Shown piece by piece: positions 1 through 6,039 of a stretch of DNA of 7,027 nucleotides. The DNA lies in NCBI GenBank assembly GCA_905201565.1, contig CAJKOS010000096.1, positions 1 through 7,027 on the forward strand. The letters are read 5' to 3'. Numbering within the stretch: position 1 is the first letter of the stretch; every line of letters starts with the position of its first letter. A program made the translations under genes and the position numbers. The DNA comes from an uncultured Erysipelotrichaceae bacterium (GTDB lineage: Bacteria > Bacillota_I > Bacilli_A > Erysipelotrichales > Erysipelotrichaceae). Below the pieces are notes generated by a model. The model saw nothing but the letters and a program-made list of their open reading frames with translations, was not told the origin of the DNA and searched no databases.

Positions 1-1416
1 AAAAAAAAAAAGCCATACCTTTTTGAAATGGATGCCATACTTTTGTTTCATAACCTTGAAACTGTGCACGATGATATAAATATTACCAGGCACAATGGAC
101 AATACACAGCCTGGATAACCAATGAGCCAGATGAGCGGTACCATGATGATACCTTTGATCAACAGGTTGACAAGCAATACCTTCAAAGCTTCTTTGCGCA
201 TGCCAAGTGCCATGAGAAGATTTGTGACAACCGGTGTCATCGTTGCAAGAAACCCTTCAATGGCAAGCCATCTGAGACAGTTTGCGGCAGTTTCAGGATC
301 TGCTGTATAGAAGAGGATGTGGTAGATATCCTTTGCATACAGGAATATGCAGAAGGCTACCGGAAGTCCGATATACCAGATAATATTCAGACAGTCCACA
401 ACATTGCGACCAACCTTCTTGTAATCCCCTTCTGTCCGGGCAGCAGTAATATGGGGAATCAGAGCAGCCGCAAAACCTGGTGAAAGGATCATCGGAATGG
501 CGGTCATCTTCGTACCGACATAGTTGAAGGCAGAAAGGATGATATTCATCTCTTCATTGCTATAACCATGGACCTGAAGACCTACAGGCAACAGGATGGA
601 GTTATAAATATCATCCGAATAACCAAATACCGCCACAAGCAGATAGGGAATCGCAAGGGCGATGAACTCTTTGAAGAGTTTCTTCTTGCGGACCGTCTTT
701 GTTGTCTGATGGCATGCATCTTCTTCTATTTCGACATAGTTCTTCTTGTCAAATCTGACTATCTGCAAGATGCCGGCAATAGCCGCAATACTTGTGGAAA
801 GTACAGCTGTGTAGAGGGCATATTTGCTGTCGAGATGCAATACATAGACGATAAGATATGCCATCGACAACAAAAATCCAACACGGAATACCTGTTCAAA
901 TACCTGGGAAACGGCATATTCGCCCATTTCCTTGCGTCCCTGCCAGAAGCCGCGGAAGCTCGATAGCAGTGGAACAAAGAAGATAGCAAGTGACAAGATG
1001 CGAAGGCAGTTGCCCATCACCGATGAACCAGCACTGCCTGCCACAAGTGTTCCCAAAGGCCAGGAAAGCACAAACAGGAGGACCATACCGATAAAACCGG
1101 TAAAGCCCATCAACATATTGGAAAGCTGTTTGATCTTACGCAGAGCCCTTGCATCATTGCGCACGGTATACTTTGCGACCAGTGTTGATACGGCAAATGG
1201 AAAGCCAGCGGTAAATACATTGAGAATATAGCTGTAGATCCGGTATGCTGTACCGTAGTAGCTCATGTAGGCATCGCTGCCAAGAATAGAAGACAGCGGT
1301 ATGGAATAAAACAGTCCTAACAACTTGGCAAAGAAGAGTCCGGCAGTACCAACAAGACCACTCAGTACAATACTCTTTTTTACCTGTTCTTTTTTTGTGT
1401 CTTTTCTCTCACTCAT
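1..1416 (-). CDS. SpoVB/PST-family flippase (MOP superfamily), 3' end cut by window edge
   Basis: An open frame of 472 codons starts with ATG at 1414-1416 and stays open to position 1, so the C-terminus is missing. The product is a polytopic membrane protein with a charged N-terminus (residues 1-12) followed by repeated hydrophobic segments. The family signature is at residues 154-180: an RGFWQG motif, then AVSQV, then FEQVFRVG. This resembles the RG-x-x-QG ... SQVxEQxxR pattern of SpoVB and related polysaccharide-biosynthesis proteins. These belong to the multidrug/oligosaccharidyl-lipid/polysaccharide superfamily and move lipid-linked precursors across the cytoplasmic membrane. Members are usually about 520-550 residues, so some 60-80 are probably missing. 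GAGG lies 5 nt before the ATG. The gene follows a strong terminator and is probably its own unit. The substrate cannot be inferred; a MATE drug exporter is less likely because of the RG-x-x-QG signature. Confidence 0.85.
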   Translation of the reverse strand, partial: MSERKDTKKEQVKKSIVLSGLVGTAGLFFAKLLGLFYSIPLSSILGSDAYMSYYGTAYRIYSYILNVFTAGFPFAVSTLVAKYTVRNDARALRKIKQLSNMLMGFTGFIGMVLLFVLSWPLGTLVAGSAGSSVMGNCLRILSLAIFFVPLLSSFRGFWQGRKEMGEYAVSQVFEQVFRVGFLLSMAYLIVYVLHLDSKYALYTAVLSTSIAAIAGILQIVRFDKKNYVEIEEDACHQTTKTVRKKKLFKEFIALAIPYLLVAVFGYSDDIYNSILLPVGLQVHGYSNEEMNIILSAFNYVGTKMTAIPMILSPGFAAALIPHITAARTEGDYKKVGRNVVDCLNIIWYIGLPVAFCIFLYAKDIYHILFYTADPETAANCLRWLAIEGFLATMTPVVTNLLMALGMRKEALKVLLVNLLIKGIIMVPLIWLIGYPGCVLSIVPGNIYIIVHSFKVMKQKYGIHFKKVWLFFF

Positions 1417-1445
1417 GTAAGCCTCATTCAAATAAAATCCCATTT

Positions 1446-1474
1446 ATTTTACATGATTTCCTCTCATTTTGCCA
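1446..1474 (-). promoter_or_regulatory. Weak candidate promoter of the flippase gene
   Basis: Reading the minus strand, a -10-like TAAAAT (1446-1451, 5 of 6 matches to consensus) lies 17 bp after a poor -35-like TGGCAA (1469-1474, 3 of 6). It sits between the upstream terminator and the flippase start, where a promoter is expected. The -35 match is weak, so this is only the best candidate. Confidence 0.3.
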
Positions 1475-1481
1475 TATATGC

Positions 1482-1505
1482 AAAAAAGCCTGCAATGTGC
1501 AGGCT
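1482..1505 (-). terminator. Intrinsic terminator after the flavodoxin gene
   Basis: On the minus strand a perfect 8-bp stem, AGCCTGCA / TGCAGGCT, closes a 3-nt loop (CAT) and runs into six T (1482-1487, the first also closing the stem). It begins 11 nt after the flavodoxin stop codon and ends the DUF3793-flavodoxin transcript. Confidence 0.9.
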
Positions 1506-1516
1506 CTCTCTGATCA

Positions 1517-1939
1517 TCAGGCAAGCATTTTGCCGAGGTTTTCACAGGAAGCAAGTGCATCCGCATCCGGATAACCATTGGCGATGACACCATCATCCAC
1601 AAGAATTGCGCCATCATCCTTTACCCTGTCCTCGAAGTTGTGCATCCATGTGCCATCACCCCAGCCATAGCTGCCAAACAAACCAACCTTCTTGCCGGAC
1701 AACATGCCTTCAATGGATAAAAGCATCGGTTCAAATACTGTTTCTTCCAATACTTCCATACCCATTGCCGGACAACCCAGGGCAAAAGCATCATAACTGC
1801 CCATAGAACCAGCATCAAATGCATCAGCAGTTATTACTTCTGCTTTGCCTCCAGCACTCTCTACACCCTGAGCAACAGCATCTGCCATCGCTGCGGTGTT
1901 ACCCGTGCCACTCCAATAAATCACTGCAACCTTACTCAT
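1517..1939 (-). CDS. Short-chain flavodoxin
   Basis: The 140-residue product has the length and fold signature of a short-chain FMN flavodoxin, a soluble low-potential electron carrier that can replace ferredoxin when iron is scarce. The phosphate-binding loop is at residues 8-16 (YWSGTGNTA), following a beta strand (VAVIY). A second FMN-contact loop is at 54-62 (LGCPAMGME), and the third, with aromatic residues that could flank the flavin, is at 89-97 (GSYGWGDGT, with Tyr91 and Trp93). GGAGGT (1948-1953) lies 8 nt before the ATG and overlaps the stop codon of the DUF3793 gene, only 6 nt upstream, so the two are co-transcribed and probably translationally coupled. Placement beside the feo operon, behind a shared operator motif, suggests induction by iron limitation. 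The electron-transfer partner is unknown. Confidence 0.93.
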   Translation of the reverse strand: MSKVAVIYWSGTGNTAAMADAVAQGVESAGGKAEVITADAFDAGSMGSYDAFALGCPAMGMEVLEETVFEPMLLSIEGMLSGKKVGLFGSYGWGDGTWMHNFEDRVKDDGAILVDDGVIANGYPDADALASCENLGKMLA

Positions 1940-1945
1940 TTTCTT

Positions 1946-2485
1946 TTACCTCCGTATAAGATCCTGTAGTGTTTTTCCCTGTGCAAGTGCACATGCATAG
2001 GATTTTGTACAATTGTCATATGCCGCAAAAACCTGTTTTGTTTCCTCTACATTGCCATATACCTTCCAGAGTCCGGAAAACAGACATTCTCTATTTTCCA
2101 TAAAACCGATCACATCCATAACCGGGTAACCCAGAAACAAACCGATTTCATGGGGAAAGCCATCTTCAGAAAGACGTTCGAGGAGTCTTGCAAGACATTT
2201 GTCCACGCTGTCAGTTTCATAGCCTAACAACTGCAGTATCTCTTTTGTTTTCTCTGCTGAAAGATCTTTCTCAAGCATTGCCCTGCGATAGATATAAATC
2301 CTTGCGGCGGATTGGGTAAAGCCAAGTACTGATGCGTGCATGCCACCCTGTTCCAGGATCCTGTTCAGTTCACAAATATCCATCTGTAAGGACTTCCTGT
2401 CACGATAGGTGCTCGTAAACAGACTTGCTGTTTTCAGCCCGGATAATGTAGGGGCACAATATCTTACAATCGTTTCTTCTGACAT
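1946..2485 (-). CDS. DUF3793 family protein
   Basis: This 179-residue soluble protein matches the DUF3793 family as I know it from clostridia-like bacteria. Recognisable blocks are an N-terminal CAPTLSGLKTASLF (10-23), a central FPHEIGLFLGYP (110-121), then DVxGFxEN (124-131), LWKVYG (139-144) and YDNCTKSY (156-163). It has no signal peptide or membrane segment. Six Cys (10, 38, 97, 134, 159, 165) are present; C10 and C159 fall within the family blocks, but no CxxC pair is seen. The biochemical role is unknown. Its stop overlaps the ribosome binding site of the flavodoxin gene, and a palindrome also found at the feo promoter lies 11 nt upstream of its start. This supports a role in iron or flavodoxin physiology, as inference only. 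AAGGA lies just 2 nt before the ATG, unusually close, but the family N-terminus supports this start. Confidence 0.88.
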   Translation of the reverse strand: MSEETIVRYCAPTLSGLKTASLFTSTYRDRKSLQMDICELNRILEQGGMHASVLGFTQSAARIYIYRRAMLEKDLSAEKTKEILQLLGYETDSVDKCLARLLERLSEDGFPHEIGLFLGYPVMDVIGFMENRECLFSGLWKVYGNVEETKQVFAAYDNCTKSYACALAQGKTLQDLIRR

Positions 2486-2496
2486 ATTCCTTAAAT

Positions 2497-2512
2497 GTTA
2501 GTTATGACTAAC
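2497..2512. promoter_or_regulatory. Palindromic operator upstream of the DUF3793-flavodoxin unit
   Basis: GTTAGT-TATG-ACTAAC is an inverted repeat with perfect 6-bp arms and a 4-bp centre, ending 11 nt before the DUF3793 start codon. The same arms recur at the feo promoter (5868-5883 and 5891-5910), and the 10-mer TATGACTAAC is identical to 5901-5910. I infer a shared repressor site, probably metal-responsive. The -10 and -35 boxes of this unit are not clear enough to place. Confidence 0.7.
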
Positions 2513-2521
2513 TCATACCGT

Positions 2522-2547
2522 TAAGAGAAACAGCCTTTCGGCTGCTT
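2522..2547 (-). terminator. Hairpin terminator of the feo operon
   Basis: On the minus strand AAGCAGCC pairs with GGCTGTTT (8 bp, one G-T wobble) around a GAAA tetraloop, followed by CTCTTA. It starts 2 nt after the stop of the HMA-domain gene. The T tract is interrupted, so some readthrough into the DUF3793 gene is possible. Confidence 0.65.
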
Positions 2548-2549
2548 CA

Positions 2550-2924
2550 TTACTTTCTGATCCATTTTGTCTGAATGACAACATATGGACCAATTCCGTT
2601 GACGATGTTTATCAGGTCTTTTTCGTCCAATTTCTGTTTGAGAAGTACGTTGACTACACCTGCAGAATGATCTGCTTTTGCATAAACACCGTTGAGAAGA
2701 TTCAGTGCGTTGGACACCTTTGTTTCACATCCTTCACACATCATTCCATCGACCGTCAGATCGACTTCATATGGATAATGGCTGCGGTCAGGATCAGACG
2801 GTTTGATCCGTCTGATCTTTTCACCACCACCTCCACAACATCCTGTTGCGGCTCTTTTGACAGTTGAGCGTATCCCGATAAATATGATTACGATAAGAAT
2901 AGCAAGGATTACCGCTGTACCCAT
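2550..2924 (-). CDS. FeoB-associated Cys-rich membrane protein fused to an HMA domain
   Basis: The 124-residue product has three parts. Residues 2-18 form a hydrophobic N-terminal anchor, followed by basic residues (Arg19, Lys23, Arg24). A Cys-Cys-Gly4 stretch (29-34) is typical of the short FeoB-associated Cys-rich membrane proteins. Residues 51-120 form a heavy-metal-associated domain with GMMCEGC (60-66), the canonical GMxCxxC site, where Cys63 and Cys66 would bind the metal. FeoB-associated proteins normally lack an HMA domain and are often only about 50 residues, so this is a composite. It starts 6 nt after the feoB stop and has no strong ribosome binding site (AGAGG is about 14 nt away), suggesting translational coupling. 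A role in accepting or sensing metal at the FeoB pore is inference. HMA domains usually bind Cu(I) or other soft metals, so the bound metal is open. Confidence 0.85.
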   Translation of the reverse strand: MGTAVILAILIVIIFIGIRSTVKRAATGCCGGGGEKIRRIKPSDPDRSHYPYEVDLTVDGMMCEGCETKVSNALNLLNGVYAKADHSAGVVNVLLKQKLDEKDLINIVNGIGPYVVIQTKWIRK

Positions 2925-2930
2925 CGCTAT

Positions 2931-5396
2931 TTATTTCGCCTCTGTCGTCTTCAGCACTTGTGCTTCATGATATGGACGGACAAGCATGTAAATGATACCC
3001 GCAATAAGGGCAAGCGAAACAACTGTCCAGATATTGAATGTGCCAAAGAGTACAAGATTACCGATATTGTAAATGATGAGGGCTACGACATATGCCCATC
3101 CGCATTGATAACCGATCGCAAACCATGTCCACTTCGCATTGTTCATCTCTCTGCGGATTGCACCAATAGCGGCAAAGCAAGGTGCGCACAACAGGTTGAA
3201 GGCAAGGAAGGAATAACCAGCGAGGTAGCTGCCGCCAAATGCAGCATTGAGCATATTGAATATCTGCCAGCCGTTTTCAGCAACTTCACCAGCACCATAG
3301 AGAACACCCATTGTACCAACGACATTCTCCTTGGCGATAAGACCTGTAACTGTTGCCATTGTCGGCTGCCATTCACCCCAGCCAAGCGGGATAAAGATCC
3401 ACTTGAATGTATTACCAATCACAGCAAGGATAGATTCGCTCTGTTCAACTGCACCAAATCCACCATCGGTGAATCCGTAGGAACTTGTGAACCAGACAAA
3501 GATTGTCGCAAGCAGGATGACTGTTCCGGCTTTTCTGACAAAGGAGGAACCTCTTTCCATCATGGAATGCAGAATATTGGAAGCTGTTGGCATATGGTAT
3601 GCCGGAAGTTCCATGACGAATGGTGCCGGATCACCCGCAAACATCTTTGTCTTCTTGAGCATAATGCCGGAAAGTACAATACTTGCAATACCGAGGAAGT
3701 AAGCAGACCATGCCACAAAACCGGAGTTATTGAAGAATGCACCGGCGATCAATGCGATGATCGGCAGTTTAGCGGAACATGGAATGAAGGTTGTTGTCAT
3801 GATTGTCATTCTTCTGTCACGTTCATTTTCAATCGTACGGGAAGCCATGACACCTGGCACACCACATCCTGTACCGACAAGCATCGGGATGAAGGACTTA
3901 CCGGAAAGACCAAACTTACGGAAGACACGGTCCATGACGAAGGCAATACGTGCCATGTAACCACATGATTCAAGGATTGCAAGGAAGAAGAACAATACGA
4001 GCATCTGTGGAAGGAAGCCAAGTACTGCACCAACACCGGCAATGATACCGTTGAGGATGAGATCCATTAACCATGGTGCACAATTGATCGCTGTCAATCC
4101 TTCTTCTACCATAACTGGAAGACCATTCTGCCATGGTCCATATTCAGATGGATCTGGTTCTTCAACTGCCGCATCTGCTTCATAATCAGCGAATGTGTAA
4201 TCAGCGATGACATTTTCTTCATCGATGTTACCTTCATCATCATGAACGACTGCTTCGCTCAATGTGATGGATTCGAAGGCATCCTGATCAAGGATGACAA
4301 GTTCTTCTCCATCATATTCTGCAGCACCTTCTTCAACAGCAGCATCGATATACTGACCTGCACGTTCATCAGCTACAGCAAACTCACCAGAAGCTTCATC
4401 GTAAACTTCTCTGCCGCTGCCTCCCCAGAACCAGCCATCACCAAACAATCCATCGTTGACCCAGTCTGTAGCCATCGTACCGATAGTCTGAATAGAAACA
4501 TAGTAGACGATGAACATGACTACCGCAAAGATCGGAAGACCAAGCCACTTGTTTGTGACAATCTGGTCGATCTTATCGGAAACGGATAGTTCACCAGCAC
4601 CCTTCTTCTTATAAATGCCCTTCAGGATAGAAGCGATGTAAATATAGCGTTCATTGGTGATGATGGATTCCGCATCATCATCCATTTCCTTTTCTGTTTC
4701 CTTGATATGTTCTTCGACAGATGCCTTTGTCTTTTCGTCCATATTCATGGTCGCAAGAACTTTGTCATCTCTTTCAAAGATCTTGATGGCATACCATCTC
4801 TTCTGGTTTTCCGCAACACCTTCAAGGCAGTGTTCCTCAATATGTGCCAGACAATGTTCTACCGGACCGCTGAATGTATGTGCCGGAATGACAGTACCGC
4901 TCTTTGCGGCTTTTACTGCACCTTCAGCAGCTTCCATAATACCGGTTTCCTTCAGTGCGGAAATTTCATATACCGGACAGCCAAGTGTCTTGGACAGCTG
5001 TTCAATATTGATCGTGTCACCATTCTTACGGACAAGATCCATCATATTGACAGCAATGACAACCGGCACACCAACTTCCAAAAGCTGTGTTGTGAGATAC
5101 AAGTTTCTTTCAAGGTTTGTGCCATCCACAATATTCAAAATGGCATCCGGCTTGTCATTAACAAGATAGTTTCTTGAAACGACTTCTTCCATTGTATATG
5201 GAGAAAGTGAATAAATACCCGGAAGGTCTTCGATCACAACATCGTTGTGCTTCTTTAATCTGCCTTCTTTCTTTTCCACTGTTACACCAGGCCAGTTACC
5301 AACAAACTGGTTGGATCCGGTCAATGCATTGAACAATGTTGTCTTGCCACTATTTGGGTTACCGGCAAGCGCTATTCTGATTTTCTTCTCACTCAT
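2931..5396 (-). CDS. feoB: Ferrous iron transport protein B
   Basis: This 821-residue GTPase-linked permease imports Fe2+ across the cytoplasmic membrane. The G domain has G1 GNPNSGKTT (12-20), G2 around GVTVEKKEG (37-45), G3 DLPG (57-60), G4 NMMD (117-120) and G5 SALKETG (146-152). A helical regulatory domain follows to about 280. The first membrane segment is near 287-306. The membrane core carries the two Cys-containing gate motifs: GTGCGVPGVMASRT (508-521) and NLLCAPCFAAIGA (734-746). Between the first two membrane segments is a long acidic insert (about 318-425), making the protein longer than the 773-residue E. coli FeoB. AGGGG lies 7 nt before the ATG and the feoA2 stop is 11 nt upstream, so feoB is mid-operon. 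All expected motifs are intact. Confidence 0.98.
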   Translation of the reverse strand: MSEKKIRIALAGNPNSGKTTLFNALTGSNQFVGNWPGVTVEKKEGRLKKHNDVVIEDLPGIYSLSPYTMEEVVSRNYLVNDKPDAILNIVDGTNLERNLYLTTQLLEVGVPVVIAVNMMDLVRKNGDTINIEQLSKTLGCPVYEISALKETGIMEAAEGAVKAAKSGTVIPAHTFSGPVEHCLAHIEEHCLEGVAENQKRWYAIKIFERDDKVLATMNMDEKTKASVEEHIKETEKEMDDDAESIITNERYIYIASILKGIYKKKGAGELSVSDKIDQIVTNKWLGLPIFAVVMFIVYYVSIQTIGTMATDWVNDGLFGDGWFWGGSGREVYDEASGEFAVADERAGQYIDAAVEEGAAEYDGEELVILDQDAFESITLSEAVVHDDEGNIDEENVIADYTFADYEADAAVEEPDPSEYGPWQNGLPVMVEEGLTAINCAPWLMDLILNGIIAGVGAVLGFLPQMLVLFFFLAILESCGYMARIAFVMDRVFRKFGLSGKSFIPMLVGTGCGVPGVMASRTIENERDRRMTIMTTTFIPCSAKLPIIALIAGAFFNNSGFVAWSAYFLGIASIVLSGIMLKKTKMFAGDPAPFVMELPAYHMPTASNILHSMMERGSSFVRKAGTVILLATIFVWFTSSYGFTDGGFGAVEQSESILAVIGNTFKWIFIPLGWGEWQPTMATVTGLIAKENVVGTMGVLYGAGEVAENGWQIFNMLNAAFGGSYLAGYSFLAFNLLCAPCFAAIGAIRREMNNAKWTWFAIGYQCGWAYVVALIIYNIGNLVLFGTFNIWTVVSLALIAGIIYMLVRPYHEAQVLKTTEAK
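4122..4445 (-). other. Acidic extracytoplasmic insert within FeoB
   Basis: Residues about 318-425 lie between membrane segments 1 and 2, where E. coli FeoB has only a short loop. In residues 321-420 I count 31 Asp/Glu against 2 Arg and no Lys. Because the G domain is cytoplasmic and one segment has been crossed, this stretch should face outward. It has many Tyr, Trp and Ala but no Cys until residue 439. Its function is unknown; cation capture at the pore mouth is a guess. Confidence 0.75.
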
Positions 5397-5407
5397 ACAT
5401 TTCCCCT

Positions 5408-5626
5408 TTACTTCACTTCAATCATTTCTGCATCCGCTTTTCGCAAGGAAAGCTCATACCCGCGAACCGATACCTGAATTGGATCACCGAGCGGTGCGGC
5501 TTTGCGCACATAGAGCTCTGTACCTTTTGTGATTCCCATGTCCATGATGCGACGTTTGACAGCACCTTCACCATTGATACGGACAACCGTTACCGTACTG
5601 CCGATTTTGACTTCTTTCAGTGTCAT
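5408..5626 (-). CDS. feoA: FeoA domain protein, second copy, adjacent to feoB
   Basis: The 72-residue cytosolic protein is a single FeoA domain with an SH3-like beta-barrel fold. The family pattern is visible: an N-terminal strand with VKIGSTVTVVRI (6-17), the helix RRIMDMGITKGTELYV (25-40) with the hallmark MGITKG, then PLGDPIQVSVRGYELSLRKADAEMI (45-69), where the GDPxxVxVRGxxLxLR pattern is classic. FeoA proteins support FeoB-mediated Fe2+ uptake, probably by contacting it. GGGAGG lies 5 nt before the ATG. It is 11 nt from the copy upstream and 11 nt from feoB. It is the more canonical of the two copies. Confidence 0.95.
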   Translation of the reverse strand: MTLKEVKIGSTVTVVRINGEGAVKRRIMDMGITKGTELYVRKAAPLGDPIQVSVRGYELSLRKADAEMIEVK

Positions 5627-5637
5627 AACATCCTCCC

Positions 5638-5850
5638 TTAAATATAAATTTTCATTGCGAGGTCTTTACCGATCGCAACGCGCGTATCTTTAATATTGAC
5701 AATCACACTTCCACTGACGTGGGATATTGGCATCACTTTTGCGCCTGCCACAAAACCAAGATCCGCAAGATGTTGTTTCTGCGCTGCAGATCCGCCTACT
5801 TTCATCACAATGTATTCCTGCTTTTCATCAGCCAGGGCAAGAGGCATCAT
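5638..5850 (-). CDS. feoA: FeoA domain protein, first copy, first gene of the feo operon
   Basis: The 70-residue product is a second, divergent FeoA domain. Residues 26-43 (HLADLGFVAGAKVMPISH) carry the L-x-LGF-x-G-x-x-V helix-turn pattern, and VNIKDTRVAIGKDLAMKI (51-68) is the closing strand set. The copy next to feoB is only loosely similar, so this is not a recent duplication. Two ATG codons are adjacent at the start (5848-5850 and 5845-5847). The first has AAGGGA 5 nt upstream and is chosen here; starting at the second would remove one residue. As leader gene it sits directly behind the operator-covered promoter. A role as a partner or regulator of FeoB is known for the family; why two copies are kept is unknown. 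Confidence 0.92.
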   Translation of the reverse strand: MMPLALADEKQEYIVMKVGGSAAQKQHLADLGFVAGAKVMPISHVSGSVIVNIKDTRVAIGKDLAMKIYI

Positions 5851-5867
5851 ACAATCCCTTCTTTCTA

Positions 5868-5883
5868 ATTAGTTATAACTAAC
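5868..5883. promoter_or_regulatory. Operator A of the feo operon
   Basis: TTAGTTATAACTAA (5869-5882) is a perfect 14-bp palindrome, extended on the right by C to give the arm ACTAAC. It matches the palindrome upstream of the DUF3793 gene at 14 of 16 positions. It lies downstream of the predicted -10 box and upstream of the feoA ribosome binding site, where a bound repressor would block transcription. Confidence 0.72.
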
Positions 5884-5890
5884 TTACTCA

Positions 5891-5910
5891 GTTAGTTTAA
5901 TATGACTAAC
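5891..5910. promoter_or_regulatory. Operator B of the feo operon
   Basis: GTTAGT-N8-ACTAAC is an inverted repeat with the same arms as operator A but an 8-bp rather than 4-bp centre. It overlaps the predicted -10 box and part of the spacer of the feo promoter. With operator A it makes four half-sites in 42 bp, with centres 25 bp apart. The arms are exact; the unusual spacing makes the binding mode uncertain. Confidence 0.6.
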
Positions 5911-5922
5911 CACCTATGTCAA
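5894..5922 (-). promoter_or_regulatory. Promoter of the feo operon
   Basis: On the minus strand a consensus -35 TTGACA (5917-5922) is followed after 17 bp by TAAACT (5894-5899, 4 of 6 matches to TATAAT). The spacing is ideal and the -10 is modest. Operator B overlaps the -10 and the tandem repeats begin 5 bp upstream of the -35, which fits a controlled promoter. Confidence 0.7.
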
Positions 5923-5927
5923 TACTA

Positions 5928-6022
5928 TCTGAGAGTATTTTCACAAGTTTTCTGAGAGTATTTTCACAAGCTTTCTGAGAGTATTTTCACAAGTTTCTAT
6001 CTGATATTATTTTCACAAGTTT
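5928..6022. repeat. Four 23-bp tandem repeats upstream of the feo promoter
   Basis: Units are 5928-5950, 5951-5973, 5974-5996 and 6000-6022. The first and third are identical, the second differs at one base, and the fourth has two changes and is set off by 3 extra bases. Read on the minus strand, each of the first three contains TTGTGA-N6-TCTCAG, an imperfect inverted repeat resembling a degraded Rex- or CRP-type site. The array lies wholly between the ABC gene terminator and the feo -35 box, so it is non-coding and placed like an upstream activator or second operator array. No spacers separate the units, so it is not CRISPR. Confidence 0.9.
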
Positions 6023-6039
6023 AATGATCCATATAAAGA

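Noticed and set aside
28..1231. Plus-strand open frames over the left part of the window (28-483, 568-966, 932-1231)
   Set aside because: They are antisense to the flippase gene, which is open throughout on the minus strand and carries a family signature.
2958..3968. A 336-codon open frame on the plus strand, with others at 4654-5169 and 4707-5177
   Set aside because: They lie opposite feoB, whose motifs are complete and unbroken. Their translations are rich in Cys, His, Ser and Thr, have no recognisable domain and lack convincing ribosome binding sites, as expected for the reverse of a strongly biased gene.
5868..5910. Attachment site or transposon end repeats
   Set aside because: The inverted repeats sit on the promoter of an intact operon, recur upstream of another gene, and no integrase, transposase or target duplication is present.
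5928..6022. CRISPR array
   Set aside because: The 23-bp units abut one another with no spacers (only 3 extra bases before the last unit), and no cas gene is nearby.
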